Shown: positions 18,368 through 28,070, counted from the stretch's first letter. The stretch is DNA of 64,000 nucleotides from Polynucleobacter difficilis (GCF_003065365.1 NZ_CP023276.1:1922001-1986000); one strand, 5' to 3'. The notes: generated by a model not told the origin, from the letters alone. Numbers and translations are program-made.

Positions 18368-18657
18368 TCAATCACCCTCGGCACTAAAAAATAGCCATTT
18401 TGCTGGGCCGGGGCAGACTGCATGTTTTGCTCTCGATTGTCGGGCTCTGTAACCTGGTCTGGGCGAAGTGGCTGCGCTAAATCGCGCAAAAACAGAATCG
18501 GGTGCGCTAAAGGGGCGAAATTACTGGTATCGACCGCCTGCATCTCCTCCACTAAGGAAAAAATGGCCTGCAATTGGGGCAAAACAAGCTCTGCCTCTGC
18601 TTGGCTTAACTCCAGGCGGGAGAGGTGCGCTATGCGCTGAACATCATCAAGTTTCAT
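18364..18657 (-). CDS. gatC: Asp-tRNA(Asn)/Glu-tRNA(Gln) amidotransferase subunit C
   Basis: 97 aa, the small belt subunit that holds GatA and GatB together. It begins with VQRIAHLSRLELSQAEAELVLPQLQAIF and ends with a segment rich in NGYFLVPRVIE, matching GatC. It is divergent from mreB, with 61 bp between the start codons that must contain both promoters. Confidence 0.94.
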   Translation of the reverse strand: MKLDDVQRIAHLSRLELSQAEAELVLPQLQAIFSLVEEMQAVDTSNFAPLAHPILFLRDLAQPLRPDQVTEPDNREQNMQSAPAQQNGYFLVPRVIE

Positions 18658-18718
18658 GGGGCGCTAGGGTATCATTGGATTGTAAATTCATTAACTCTAC
18701 TATTTTCCCACTTCCATT

Positions 18719-19762
18719 ATGTTTGGTTTTTTTCGCAACTATTTTTCAAACGACCTAGCGATCGACCTAGGTACTGCCAACACCCTAATTTACATGCGTG
18801 ATCGGGGTATTGTGCTTGATGAGCCATCGGTGGTTGCAATTCGTCAAGAAGGCGGCCCAAATGGCAAAAAGACTATTTTGGCTGTGGGCGCCGAAGCCAA
18901 AGCCATGCTTGGCCGTGTTCCGGGCAATATTGAAGCCATTCGCCCCATGAAAGATGGCGTTATTGCCGACTTCACGATTACCGAGCAGATGCTCAAGCAG
19001 TTCATCAAGATGGTGCATGAAAGCAAATTGCTGCGCCCAAGTCCGCGCATCATTATTTGCGTACCCTGTGGCTCAACCCAAGTCGAGCGTCGCGCGATTC
19101 GCGAATCTGCTCTAGGCGCAGGCGCGTCGCAAGTGTTTTTGATTGAAGAGCCAATGGCTGCAGCAATTGGCTCTGGACTTCCGGTGTCGGAAGCAGCTGG
19201 TTCAATGGTGGTGGATATTGGTGGTGGCACAACCGAAGTAGGCGTGATGTCTCTAGGTGGCACTGTGTACAAAGGCTCCGTCCGAGTCGGTGGCGACAAG
19301 TTTGACGAAGCGATTACCAATTACATTCGCCGCAACTACGGCATGCTGATTGGCGAGCAAACCGCAGAGCAGATTAAGAAAACCATCGGTTCTGCATTCC
19401 CTGGTGCTGAAGTGCGCGAGATGGAAGTCAAGGGCCGCAACTTAGCTGAAGGTATTCCGCGCAGTTTTACGGTAACCAGCAACGAAATCCTCGAGGCCCT
19501 TACCGATCCCCTCAACCAAATCGTAACGGCCGTCAAAGCTGCTTTAGAGCAAACACCGCCTGAGCTGGCCTCTGATATTGCTGAGCGCGGTGTCATGCTC
19601 ACCGGCGGCGGCGCACTCCTGCGCGACCTCGATCGCCTTCTAATGGAAGAGACAGGCCTGCCCATTCATGTGGCCGAGGATCCATTAACGTGCGTTGCTC
19701 GTGGTTGTGGCATCGCCTTAGAACGCATGGACAAGCTAAGTGGAGTCTTCTCGCAAGAGTAA
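18719..19762 (+). CDS. mreB: Rod-shape actin homologue MreB
   Basis: 347 aa, full length. Amphipathic N-terminus MFGFFRNYFSNDLAIDLGTANTL, phosphate-1 loop IDLGTANT, phosphate-2 VDIGGGTTE, and adenosine motif LTGGGALLRDLD. MreB filaments guide the elongasome at the inner membrane. It opens the operon mreB-mreC-mreD-mrdA-mrdB, all plus strand. Confidence 0.97.
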   Translation: MFGFFRNYFSNDLAIDLGTANTLIYMRDRGIVLDEPSVVAIRQEGGPNGKKTILAVGAEAKAMLGRVPGNIEAIRPMKDGVIADFTITEQMLKQFIKMVHESKLLRPSPRIIICVPCGSTQVERRAIRESALGAGASQVFLIEEPMAAAIGSGLPVSEAAGSMVVDIGGGTTEVGVMSLGGTVYKGSVRVGGDKFDEAITNYIRRNYGMLIGEQTAEQIKKTIGSAFPGAEVREMEVKGRNLAEGIPRSFTVTSNEILEALTDPLNQIVTAVKAALEQTPPELASDIAERGVMLTGGGALLRDLDRLLMEETGLPIHVAEDPLTCVARGCGIALERMDKLSGVFSQE

Positions 19763-19785
19763 GTCGACCTTAGTCAGATAAGGTC

Positions 19786-20697
19786 TTGCAACACAGCGCC
19801 CCACCCCTTTTTAAACAGGGCATACCTGCCCTGGTCAAACTCATTGTGTGCCTGTCCATCAGTGCTGCCTTGATGTTGATTGATTTCCGGTTTAAGGCAA
19901 TTGATCTCGTGCGTGATTCCATCAATCTGGGCTTGCGCCCATTGGAGCATGTCATGCAGTTGCCACGCAACCTGCTCACCGCAAGTGACACCTACTTCAC
20001 TACACGATCAACCTTGGCTGATGAGAATGTCGAGTTAAAGCAACGTCAGATGGAGTTGACGCTGCTTGCGAATCAATCCGAATTACTGCGTGTAGAAAAC
20101 CAAAACTTACGTCAACTTTTAGACCTACAAAAAGAAGTTGCTTATAAAACGATTCCGGTTGAAATCCTCTACAACCCAAGCAATCCAATTTCACAGCGGG
20201 TGGTCATTGATCGCGGATCGGAAGATGGGTTGAGGCTGGGCAATCCGATTGCTAGCGACTCGGGCATTCTAGGTCAGGTTGTACGACTGTATGCCGGCTC
20301 TGCCGAAGTTTCTTTGCTGGAAGATAGGGATTTTGCTGTGCCCGTCCAGATCGCGCGCAATGGTCTGCGTGCGGCCGTGTTTGGAACTGGGCGCGGAAAT
20401 TTATTAGAGCTGCGCTACCTGCCAGTTGCAAGTGATTTAGAGGTGGGCGACGTGCTACTAACATCGGGGATAGATGGAACCTATCCACCCGGTTTTGCCG
20501 TTGCCATGATTACGCGGATCGAACGCAATATTGATAAAAATACAGCGAATGTCTTTTGTGCTCCGGTGGCAAGAATTAATGCACACCGTCAAGCACTGGC
20601 TCTTTTGTATGACCCCCAATGGGATGCCAAGCCTAGCGCAGGCGACTCAGAAAATGCGCCGGGTCGACGCAAAACGCGCACGCGGGGTATGCCATGA
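19786..20697 (+). CDS. mreC: Rod-shape-determining protein MreC
   Basis: 303 aa bitopic inner-membrane protein: cytoplasmic SAPPLFKQG start, membrane helix at about 16-32, coiled coil (VELKQRQMELTLLANQSELLRVENQNLRQLLDL), then the double beta-barrel periplasmic domain. The start is TTG at 19786 after AAGG, giving the family's usual N-terminus. A charged C-terminal tail ends in RRKTRTRGMP. It overlaps mreD by 4 bp. Confidence 0.94.
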   Translation: MQHSAPPLFKQGIPALVKLIVCLSISAALMLIDFRFKAIDLVRDSINLGLRPLEHVMQLPRNLLTASDTYFTTRSTLADENVELKQRQMELTLLANQSELLRVENQNLRQLLDLQKEVAYKTIPVEILYNPSNPISQRVVIDRGSEDGLRLGNPIASDSGILGQVVRLYAGSAEVSLLEDRDFAVPVQIARNGLRAAVFGTGRGNLLELRYLPVASDLEVGDVLLTSGIDGTYPPGFAVAMITRIERNIDKNTANVFCAPVARINAHRQALALLYDPQWDAKPSAGDSENAPGRRKTRTRGMP

Positions 20698-21218
20698 TTG
20701 ATTTTCAAAGCGGCTACATCCTGCGCCCAGTCAATCCGCTCTTTATCTTCTTCAGCCTGTTTTGCGCCCTGCTTCTCAATTTATTGCCCCTCGGTAATCA
20801 CGCATGGGTTCCAGATTGGCTGATTATTTGCATTGTGTTTTGGAATATCCATCAGCACCGCTACGTTGGCGTGGTGTGGGCATCGCTACTCGGGCTGGTA
20901 ATGGACGTTCATAACTCTGACTTACTAGGATTACATGCCTTCAGCTATGCCTTGGTCGCCTATCTTGCTGTTGCATGGCATCGCCGCATTAGTTCACTTC
21001 AAATTTATACCCAAGCCTTGCATGTGTTACCTATTTTTATGTTGGTTTCTGTTTTTCCAGTATTAGTTCATTGGTTGTTAACAGGATCAATGTATTGGTG
21101 GGGTTTAGGGAGTGTTCTGCAGGGCATCATTGAGGCCGCATTGTGGCCAGCAGCAACGAAACTATTACTTGCTCCACAAAGGCGTCCGATTGACGTTGAT
21201 CACAATCGTCCGCTCTAG
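20694..21218 (+). CDS. mreD: Rod-shape-determining protein MreD
   Basis: 174 aa with about five hydrophobic segments (for example FIFFSLFCALLLNLLPL and ILPIFMLVSVFPV-type stretches). It begins with a short cytoplasmic end ILRPVNPLFIF typical of betaproteobacterial MreD. It joins MreC in the elongasome. Translation is coupled to mreC by the ATGA overlap, and mrdA follows after 17 bp. Confidence 0.92.
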   Translation: MIDFQSGYILRPVNPLFIFFSLFCALLLNLLPLGNHAWVPDWLIICIVFWNIHQHRYVGVVWASLLGLVMDVHNSDLLGLHAFSYALVAYLAVAWHRRISSLQIYTQALHVLPIFMLVSVFPVLVHWLLTGSMYWWGLGSVLQGIIEAALWPAATKLLLAPQRRPIDVDHNRPL

Positions 21219-21235
21219 TATCTAGGTTAACTGAA

Positions 21236-23146
21236 ATGGCATCATTCAAAAAATCAGACCTATCCTCCTTTCAGGCTCGCACGCGAATTGCCGTCATTTT
21301 TGTCACCGTTTGTTTTGTCATCTTATTAAGTCGGCTGGTTTGGCTCCAACTCATCAGTCATAGCAAATACTCCACCTTAGCCGAGAATAATCGCATTGCG
21401 ATTGTGCCTGCGCCAGCGATGCGAGGCCTGTTGATTGACCGGAACGGCATTGTGATTGGGCGAAATTATTCTGCCTTGACCTTAGATGTCAACGTCAGTG
21501 AAATTTCAAGCAGTGTAGATGTGTTGATTGATGACCTTTCGGAAATCATTTCCATCAGCCCACGTGATCGCCGTAACTTTAAGCGCTCCCTAGAAGATGC
21601 TCGCAATATGGGCACCTTCCCATTGCGATCGATGCTGACTGAAGTTGAGACGGCACGTTTCATGGCAAACCGTTATCGCTTTCCTGGGGTTGAGATTCGT
21701 TCGCGTAATTTTCGGGAGTACCCTTACAACGAGCTTGGCTCGCACATGATTGGATATATCGGGCGCGTATCCCAAAAAGACAAAGAGCGGATGCAATCCG
21801 AAATTAGCAATGCGACCGAAGCCGATGACACGAGTGGATTAAAAAATGCATTTTTACCTGGAATTCAATACGTTGGAAAGATTGGCATTGAACAAAGCTA
21901 TGAGCATGTGCTGCGCGGTGTTCCCGGCTATGATCAAGTAGAAATCACTGCTGGCGGCAGGCCGATCCGAACGCTCTCCAGCTTCCCTTCAACGCCCGGG
22001 AAAAATATCATCCTTTCCGTTGATATTAAGTTGCAATATTTGGTGGAACAACTGTATGGGAATTTTCGTGGCGCTTTTGTTGCAATCGAACCCTCTACTG
22101 GCGATGTGCTGGCATTTGTCTCCAAGCCTAATTTCAACCCAAATGACTTTGTAGAGGGGATTGATGCCGTAACTTGGAAAGAGCTGAATGAATCCAAAAG
22201 CAGGCCGCTTTACAACCGACCGCTGAAAGGCCTCTATCCGCCTGCCTCCACTTACAAACCCTTTATGGCATTAGCTGCTCTTGAGCTAGGCATTCGAACG
22301 CCATCTCAGGCGATTGCAGACCCCGGATTCTTTACCTTAGGCACGCATACCTTCCGCGATGACAAGAAGGGCGGGCATGGCATGGTAGACATGGAGAAGT
22401 CCATTGTGGAGTCGTGCGATACCTATTACTACCTACTGGCGAGGGAAATGGGCGTCAACATGATGCATGATTTTATGAGTCCACTGGGCTTTGGTCAGAA
22501 AACGGGCATAGACCTTGAAGGCGAAGCCGCCGGTATTTTGCCTTCTACCGAGTGGAAGAAAAAATACTTTAAGAAACCAGAACAACAAAAGTGGTTTGAG
22601 GGTGAAACGATTTCACTGGGTATTGGGCAAGGCTACAACTCCTTTACCATTTTGCAATTGGCGCATGCCTTAGCAAACGTGGTCAACGAAGGTGTAGTGA
22701 TGAAACCGCATTTAGTGAAAGCAGTTGAAGATCCGTTTACACGCCAACAAAAACTAACAAACCCGAAAGAAAGTTACCGCCTTAACTTTAAGCCGGAAAA
22801 CATTGAAATCATCAAGAAATCGATGGTTGCCGTAAATCAAGTTGGTACCTCTGCAAAGTCGTTTAAAGATGCGCCCTATACCAATGCAGGAAAAACAGGC
22901 ACATCGCAAGTTTTTAGCTTGAATGCAAAGGAATATAACCACACAACTACACCAGAATTTTTGCGTGACCACGCACTTTTTGTTGCCTTTGCGCCCGCAG
23001 AAAAACCCACGATCGTGATTGCTTTGATTGTGGAAAATGCCGGCTTTGGTGCGCAGCATGCCGCACCGATTGCGCGTAGAGCACTTGACTATTACATCAA
23101 TGGCAAATGGCCTAAGGAGATTCCGGAATGGAAAAGGGCGCCATAA
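21236..23146 (+). CDS. mrdA: Penicillin-binding protein 2 (elongasome transpeptidase)
   Basis: 636 aa. N-terminal membrane anchor at about 18-38, pedestal domain, then the transpeptidase domain with the SxxK nucleophile in PPASTYKPFMAL, SxN-type SCDTYYY and the KTGTSQVF motif. It crosslinks peptidoglycan during elongation, with RodA as glycan polymerase. It overlaps rodA by 19 bp. Length is normal for PBP2. Confidence 0.96.
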   Translation: MASFKKSDLSSFQARTRIAVIFVTVCFVILLSRLVWLQLISHSKYSTLAENNRIAIVPAPAMRGLLIDRNGIVIGRNYSALTLDVNVSEISSSVDVLIDDLSEIISISPRDRRNFKRSLEDARNMGTFPLRSMLTEVETARFMANRYRFPGVEIRSRNFREYPYNELGSHMIGYIGRVSQKDKERMQSEISNATEADDTSGLKNAFLPGIQYVGKIGIEQSYEHVLRGVPGYDQVEITAGGRPIRTLSSFPSTPGKNIILSVDIKLQYLVEQLYGNFRGAFVAIEPSTGDVLAFVSKPNFNPNDFVEGIDAVTWKELNESKSRPLYNRPLKGLYPPASTYKPFMALAALELGIRTPSQAIADPGFFTLGTHTFRDDKKGGHGMVDMEKSIVESCDTYYYLLAREMGVNMMHDFMSPLGFGQKTGIDLEGEAAGILPSTEWKKKYFKKPEQQKWFEGETISLGIGQGYNSFTILQLAHALANVVNEGVVMKPHLVKAVEDPFTRQQKLTNPKESYRLNFKPENIEIIKKSMVAVNQVGTSAKSFKDAPYTNAGKTGTSQVFSLNAKEYNHTTTPEFLRDHALFVAFAPAEKPTIVIALIVENAGFGAQHAAPIARRALDYYINGKWPKEIPEWKRAP

Positions 23147-24270
23147 AGAAACGTATCTATCAATTTTTTTCTGGGCTTGATCCACAGCTCGGACTTATTT
23201 TTTTAGGTATCGCTATTTTGAGTTCGATTACTTTTCTATCGGCCAGTCAAAATACGCCTGTACAACTCAGCGATCAATTGCGAAATCTGATTCTCGCTTT
23301 TTTGGTAATGTGGGTTGTTTCCTATATTCCGCCTAAGTGGCTTGAAACCGCAGCCGTTTGGGTTTATATCATTGGGGTTGTGTTGCTGATTGCGGTTGCT
23401 ATTTTTGGTCTAGTCAAAAAAGGAGCGCGGCGCTGGGTCAATGTCGGCATTGTTATTCAGCCTTCTGAGCTGATGAAGATTGCAATGCCGCTGATGTTAG
23501 CCTGGTACTTTCAGCGACGCGAAGGTATTCAGAATGGCTGGGACTATTTAGTTGCCGCAGTCATTCTTGCGGTACCGGTGATGCTGATTGCCCGCCAACC
23601 TGATTTGGGTACGGCTTTACTCGTATTTGCTGCTGGTCTCTACGTTATTATTTTTGCCGGCCTACCGTGGCGCTGGATCTTGCCTATAGTTGGTTTACTT
23701 GGGGTTGGAATATTGCTGCTGATTATTTTCCGTGGCAGCATTTGTGCCAGCGATATAACTTGGCCGCTATTACACGGCTATCAAAAAAATCGGGTGTGCA
23801 CTCTACTGGATCCCTCTTCAGATCCGTTAGGCAAAGGATTTCATACGATTCAATCCGCGATTGCAATTGGATCTGGCGGTTTTTTTGGAAAAGGATGGGG
23901 TCAAGGTACGCAATCCCACTTGGAATTTATTCCTGAGAAACATACGGATTTTGTTTTTGCCGTTTATTCTGAAGAATTTGGATTTCTTGGCAACCTTTTA
24001 TTGCTCGGCTTGTTCTTTGCTTTAATTAGGCGCGGACTTGCGATCGCGGCTGGTGCGCCCACCATGTTTACCCGATTATTGGGCGGCGCAATCACCATGA
24101 TTTTTTTCACCTATGCCTTCGTCAATATTGGCATGGTGAGCGGTATCTTGCCAGTCGTAGGCGTGCCATTGCCGCTCATGACCTATGGTGGTACTGCGCT
24201 CGTTACCTTAGGATTTGGTGCCGGTATTTTGATGAGCATTCATCGTCATCGACGATTAGTTCAAAGCTAA
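23128..24270 (+). CDS. mrdB: Rod-shape SEDS glycosyltransferase RodA
   Basis: 380 aa with about ten membrane helices. SEDS marks are GARRWVNVGIVIQPSELMKIAMPL (about 98-122), ARQPDLGTALLVFAAGLYV with the conserved Asp region, QGTQSHLEFIPEKHTDFVFAVYSEEFGF, and the end PLPLMTYGGTALVTLGFGAGILMSI. It polymerises glycan strands with PBP2. It is the last gene of the cell-shape operon; an intrinsic terminator follows. Confidence 0.96.
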   Translation: MEKGAIKKRIYQFFSGLDPQLGLIFLGIAILSSITFLSASQNTPVQLSDQLRNLILAFLVMWVVSYIPPKWLETAAVWVYIIGVVLLIAVAIFGLVKKGARRWVNVGIVIQPSELMKIAMPLMLAWYFQRREGIQNGWDYLVAAVILAVPVMLIARQPDLGTALLVFAAGLYVIIFAGLPWRWILPIVGLLGVGILLLIIFRGSICASDITWPLLHGYQKNRVCTLLDPSSDPLGKGFHTIQSAIAIGSGGFFGKGWGQGTQSHLEFIPEKHTDFVFAVYSEEFGFLGNLLLLGLFFALIRRGLAIAAGAPTMFTRLLGGAITMIFFTYAFVNIGMVSGILPVVGVPLPLMTYGGTALVTLGFGAGILMSIHRHRRLVQS

Positions 24271-24281
24271 ATCGTGTCAAT

Positions 24282-24308
24282 AAAAAAGCCCGGAATAACC
24301 GGGCTTTT
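24282..24308. terminator. Bidirectional intrinsic terminator between rodA and hupB
   Basis: AAAAAAGCCCGG, loop AATAA, CCGGGCTTTTGTTT. The stem has A-run on one side and T-run on the other, so it can end both the shape operon and the convergent HU gene. Confidence 0.9.
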
Positions 24309-24325
24309 GTTTCAGCTTGCGCGAA

Positions 24326-24610
24326 TTACTTCTTGCGCTTGTTGACTGAGTCTTTGAATGCTTTACCAGCAGAAAACTTCACAGTCTTCGCTGCGGCAAT
24401 CTTGAGTGGCTCGCCAGTCTTAGGATTGCGGCCCATACGTGCAGCACGCTTGCCGGAGCTAAATGTACCAAAACCGATCAACTGAACCGAGTCACCCTTG
24501 GTAACGGCTTTAATGATGTGCTCAATAGCTGAATTCAGTGCGAATTCTGCTTTGGCTTTTGAAATCTCAGCATCGTCAGCAATCGCTGCGATAAGTTCTG
24601 CTTTGTTCAA
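24326..24610 (-). CDS. hupB: DNA-binding protein HU
   Basis: 94 aa nucleoid protein. It reads LNKAELIAAIADDAEISKAKAEFAL, then GFGTFSSGKRAARMGRNPKTGEPLKI, the DNA-clasping arm with the conserved RxGRNPxTG. A TTG at 24610 with AAGGAG six bases upstream gives the right N-terminus; the in-frame ATG at 24646 would add 12 residues not found in HU and has no ribosome site. Use of TTG for so abundant a protein is notable. Confidence 0.93.
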   Translation of the reverse strand: MNKAELIAAIADDAEISKAKAEFALNSAIEHIIKAVTKGDSVQLIGFGTFSSGKRAARMGRNPKTGEPLKIAAAKTVKFSAGKAFKDSVNKRKK

Positions 24611-24720
24611 GTGAAGCTCCTTGTTGGTATGTATGTTGGCGCACAACGCGCTGACATGATTTTAAACACAAAAAATAATAAAAATAAAGTTGTTTGAACT
24701 ATTTCTACTGCGCACTCGAA

Positions 24721-25089
24721 TTAGGATTGATCTAAAACAAGTAAATCAATCACAAAGTACTCTGTTTCCCCGAAACAGCTGGTTGGCAGGCCGATGTGCT
24801 GTTCATATTTTAGCGCTACTTTTTTTCCTAAGTTGGCGTTTATTTTTTGCGCCACAGCATCATCGCGCACCGAAAAGAAGAATTTTTCGGACATAGTTCC
24901 AGGCATGGACACCATTGCCAGCTCTCCTTCCCAGGTCTTGCATAAGTAGCCCCTGCTTGAGAATTTCTGCACATAACCGGCGCGCTCTCCATCGGCATAA
25001 CTCCAGCTGAGCATCACCCAGGTATAGGCTGAAACAAGCGTAAGTCCAAGTAAAATAAGGCCTATTAGGCTTTTAACAAATCCGTTCAT
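24721..25089 (-). CDS. Membrane-anchored hypothetical protein
   Basis: 122 aa from ATG 25089. One membrane helix at about 5-25 (VKSLIGLILLGLTLVSAYTWVML), then an outside domain with GYLCKTWEGELAMV and VALKYEQHIGLPTSCFGETEYFV. I do not recognise a named family by eye; proteins of this shape occur as conserved unknowns in Burkholderiales. Two cysteines about 50 residues apart could form a disulfide. It is upstream of hupB on the same strand with 110 bp between. Confidence 0.7.
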   Translation of the reverse strand: MNGFVKSLIGLILLGLTLVSAYTWVMLSWSYADGERAGYVQKFSSRGYLCKTWEGELAMVSMPGTMSEKFFFSVRDDAVAQKINANLGKKVALKYEQHIGLPTSCFGETEYFVIDLLVLDQS

Positions 25090-25291
25090 TGCTTTTTCTC
25101 GATCGCATTTTGCGTTAAATCCGCGCCCCATGGCAGCGCTAGAGGTGTGTCAATGCATTGCTGCATTGCTCAAATTAATTGCCATGCTGTAACCATCTCG
25201 ATCTATCATAACGCTGAAGCCATACAAACACGCTATGTTTGGCTGGCTAAATTGTTGTGCATGCATAACCCATTCTGTGTGAGACCACTTT

Positions 25292-25669
25292 ATGTTCCGC
25301 TTTCTATTCGCTTCCATTAGTCTAATTTTTTATACGCAAGGCGCTGCTGCTACTGGGGAAAATACTTATAAGCAAGTATGTGCTGTATGCCATCAAAGTG
25401 GGGTCGCTGGTGCACCAAAGGTGGGCGATAAAGCCAAATGGGCTCCCTTAATCAAAGAAGGTCAGGCCCAATTAACTGCCCATGGTTATGTTGGCGTTCG
25501 GGGCATGCCCGCTAAAGGCGGCAAGGCCGACCTCAGCGTCGCTGATTTTGCTGCCTCGCTTGTTTTTATGGTGAACCAATCTGGTGGCAGCTGGCAGAAT
25601 CCGGATGCCAAAACACTCGAGCGCATCAACGCAGAAATTACCAAGCGAGAAAGCGCCAAGAAAAAATAA
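25292..25669 (+). CDS. Periplasmic c-type cytochrome, c5-like
   Basis: 125 aa. A signal peptide ends near ...GAAA (residue 20). The heme site is C30-AV-C33-H34, and the axial Met is in VRGMPAKGG. The domain DAPKVGD-like loop (GAPKVGDKAKWAPLI) is typical of cytochrome c5 family electron carriers. A lysine-rich tail ends the protein. It stands alone between divergent and convergent genes, so its partner oxidase is not indicated. Confidence 0.88.
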   Translation: MFRFLFASISLIFYTQGAAATGENTYKQVCAVCHQSGVAGAPKVGDKAKWAPLIKEGQAQLTAHGYVGVRGMPAKGGKADLSVADFAASLVFMVNQSGGSWQNPDAKTLERINAEITKRESAKKK

Positions 25670-25699
25670 GGGTGGTCTGCGTTTGATAGCGGCACTTCC

Positions 25700-27037
25700 T
25701 TATTTAAACTCGGCCTCCATGAGTCGGCGAATGCGAATGGCAGAGTGAGTGGCATCGTAATCCACGTCATTCCACGTCACAATCTGTCCAGCCCGGATGC
25801 TATTTCGTAAAGTCAGGCGATGCGCCAAGCCAATCGGCAGCGCACTGATGCGCAGTGATTTAGCAGCCGGCATTAATTTTCCATAGACGGTAAAACCGCC
25901 TTCGCCATCCAGCACTTCACCTGCTTTTAAATCGCGCTTAGCGCAAGCAAGCACGTCGCCAACAAAGGCGCCCGTCGCGCCGGTTGCTTCCTTACGTAAG
26001 GCTACACTTGCCACCGAGATTCCCAACTCAAGGCCAATTAAGTGATAAGGCTTGTACATAGCGGCATACCATCCAGAAGCATCCGTCTTTAAGCCGTACT
26101 GGAGAAAGCAATCCCGGACATAGCTACTTGGCGCATGAAAAACCGCATACACTCCCCAGCGTAAGTCACGAAACACTGGACGGCCATCTCGCTCGACTGA
26201 CGACACGACCTCAACCATGCCCTTGCGTGGCAATAGTCCGCCGTCTTGTACAGGCCTTAGTAGCGCCGGCAAATCATCAACGCCACATGCCGGAAAACCT
26301 AAGCCATCGTCAGGCACTTGTAAATCACAGGCATTCGCAACGGCAGCCATTTCTAGCGCTGACTTTGTGCCATCTAAAAATGAATTGAACATTTGCGCAT
26401 TAAAGTCGCCGCCTGCAACTTGCTCCTCGCTAAACCCATAATGCCCCCATACGGTTTTGGGGGTCGATGCATGGTATGACGGTAGGTATTTTGTGCCCTT
26501 ACCCGCACACACTACTTCTAGACCAATGGTGCGAGCCCAATCGACCATCTCTGCAATTAAAGCGGGTTGATCTCCTGAAGCCATCGAATAGATAACGCCG
26601 GCCTCGGCCGCTCGCTTTGCTAAATAGGGGCCTGCCAATACATCGGCTTCGACATTCACCATGATGATGTGCTTGCCATGCTCAATGCAGCACAGAGCAT
26701 GCTCGATTCCAGCAACGGGGACGCCCGTTGCCTCAATCACCAGCTCAATGGCATTGTCATCAATCAATGTGCTTGCATCGCTGGTAATGAAGGTAGTGCC
26801 TTTGTGCACCGCCTCAGCAACCGAAGCTGCCTTAAACTGATCATCCTGCCACCCTACGCGCCGTAAAGCAGCCTGCGCACGATCCGGCGATAAATCAGCA
26901 ATGCCCACCAAATGAATGCCTGGCGTGCGGGGTATTTGCGATAAATACATCGATCCAAATTTGCCCGCGCCAATCAATGCAATTCGGATTGGCTTTGAAT
27001 CCAGGGCCCTTTGTTGTAATTTTTTATACAAAGACAT
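25700..27037 (-). CDS. NAD(P)-binding oxidoreductase with C-terminal SAF domain (DRL-like)
   Basis: 445 aa. A Rossmann domain starts at RIALIGAGKFGSMYLSQI (about 17-34) with a homoserine-dehydrogenase-like NAD fold; the end is a SAF domain (about 340-420, with DLKAGEVLDGEGGFTVYGK). This architecture is that of the DRL (DXR-like) proteins, one of which replaces 1-deoxyxylulose-5-phosphate reductoisomerase in Brucella. Many relatives are listed only as oxidoreductases or wrongly as FlgA-like. Whether this one acts in isoprenoid synthesis is unknown. Confidence 0.75.
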   Translation of the reverse strand: MSLYKKLQQRALDSKPIRIALIGAGKFGSMYLSQIPRTPGIHLVGIADLSPDRAQAALRRVGWQDDQFKAASVAEAVHKGTTFITSDASTLIDDNAIELVIEATGVPVAGIEHALCCIEHGKHIIMVNVEADVLAGPYLAKRAAEAGVIYSMASGDQPALIAEMVDWARTIGLEVVCAGKGTKYLPSYHASTPKTVWGHYGFSEEQVAGGDFNAQMFNSFLDGTKSALEMAAVANACDLQVPDDGLGFPACGVDDLPALLRPVQDGGLLPRKGMVEVVSSVERDGRPVFRDLRWGVYAVFHAPSSYVRDCFLQYGLKTDASGWYAAMYKPYHLIGLELGISVASVALRKEATGATGAFVGDVLACAKRDLKAGEVLDGEGGFTVYGKLMPAAKSLRISALPIGLAHRLTLRNSIRAGQIVTWNDVDYDATHSAIRIRRLMEAEFK

Positions 27038-27163
27038 AAAAACTCCGATTGAGATCGCTATTTATGCTGCACGAAAGCGGTTCGCTCACTTAAAATGGGG
27101 AATGGTTTATTTTGCCTCGTTTTAAACGGCGCTTCATTTTTATTGAAAGTTAACGCTGCTGTT

Positions 27164-28066
27164 ATGGAAATTCGCCACGCTATTCTGTTGATCTTTGTGA
27201 GTTCTGCACTCTTTGTCTATTTTAGGGGCCGGGTTCGCTTTGGCATCATGCGATCACTCACAGACTATGTTGTTCTATTGGCGCCAATCAATTCGCTGCT
27301 CTATCTTTTTTCTAAAGTGAAGGCGGGTGCGTATATTCCCGTAACGGAGTTCCCGGAATTAAAAAAATTGCAAGACCACTGGGAAGTGATTCGTGCTGAG
27401 GCCCTAGCGTTAAATGAGGGCGGTTCAATCGCTGCCGCCACCGGTTACAACGATATTGGTTTTAACTCCTTTTTTCGAACCGGCTGGAAACGTTTTCACC
27501 TGTACTGGTACGGCAAGGATTTAGCTTCCGCAGAAGCGGCCTGCCCAAAAACCGTAGCCTTACTCAGGTCCATTCCGTCGGTTAAAGCGGCGATGTTTGC
27601 ATCACTGCCGCCAGAAGCAACCCTGGTAAAGCATCGCGACCCCTACGCCGGCTCACTACGTTACCACTTGGGATTAGTAACTCCGAATAGTCCGGACTGT
27701 TTTATTGATGTTGATGGCGAACGCTACTATTGGAAAGATGGTGAGGCCGTGATGTTTGACGAGACCTATATCCATTACGCTGCCAATAAAACTGATCACC
27801 AGCGCATCGTTCTATTCTGCGATATCGAACGTCCGGTCTACACCAAGGTGGTACAACTATTTAATCGTTGGTTTGGAAAGCACGTGATGAGCGCTGCTGC
27901 ATCAAAAAACGTCGAGTCAGAGCAAGTTGGTTTTGTTAATGTTCTGTTTGCCTACGTTTACCATTTACGCAGCAAGGCAAAGCAACTGAAAGCAAAGCAG
28001 CGTAGTGTTTACTATATCGGCAAATGGGCCTTGATTTTGGGTATTCTTTGGCTGCTATTTTGGTAG
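27164..28066 (+). CDS. LpxO-like lipid A hydroxylase (aspartyl/asparaginyl beta-hydroxylase family)
   Basis: About 300 aa from ATG 27164; the reading frame is open 69 bp further up but those residues do not resemble the family. N-terminal membrane helix at about 5-20. Iron(II) and 2-oxoglutarate site: H157-R-D159 in VKHRDPYAG, H204 in DETYIHYAAN, and Arg214. The C-terminus has a further hydrophobic helix. LpxO 2-hydroxylates a secondary acyl chain of lipid A, which fits the LpxL-like gene 1 kb downstream. Confidence 0.85.
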   Translation: MEIRHAILLIFVSSALFVYFRGRVRFGIMRSLTDYVVLLAPINSLLYLFSKVKAGAYIPVTEFPELKKLQDHWEVIRAEALALNEGGSIAAATGYNDIGFNSFFRTGWKRFHLYWYGKDLASAEAACPKTVALLRSIPSVKAAMFASLPPEATLVKHRDPYAGSLRYHLGLVTPNSPDCFIDVDGERYYWKDGEAVMFDETYIHYAANKTDHQRIVLFCDIERPVYTKVVQLFNRWFGKHVMSAAASKNVESEQVGFVNVLFAYVYHLRSKAKQLKAKQRSVYYIGKWALILGILWLLFW

Positions 28067-28070
28067 GCGT

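Noticed and set aside
27116..27135. CGTTTTAAACG near the LpxO-like gene as a fifth TTTTAAA palindrome
   Set aside because: Only 11 bp are symmetric and the flanking TGTC/GACA bases are absent; likely chance.
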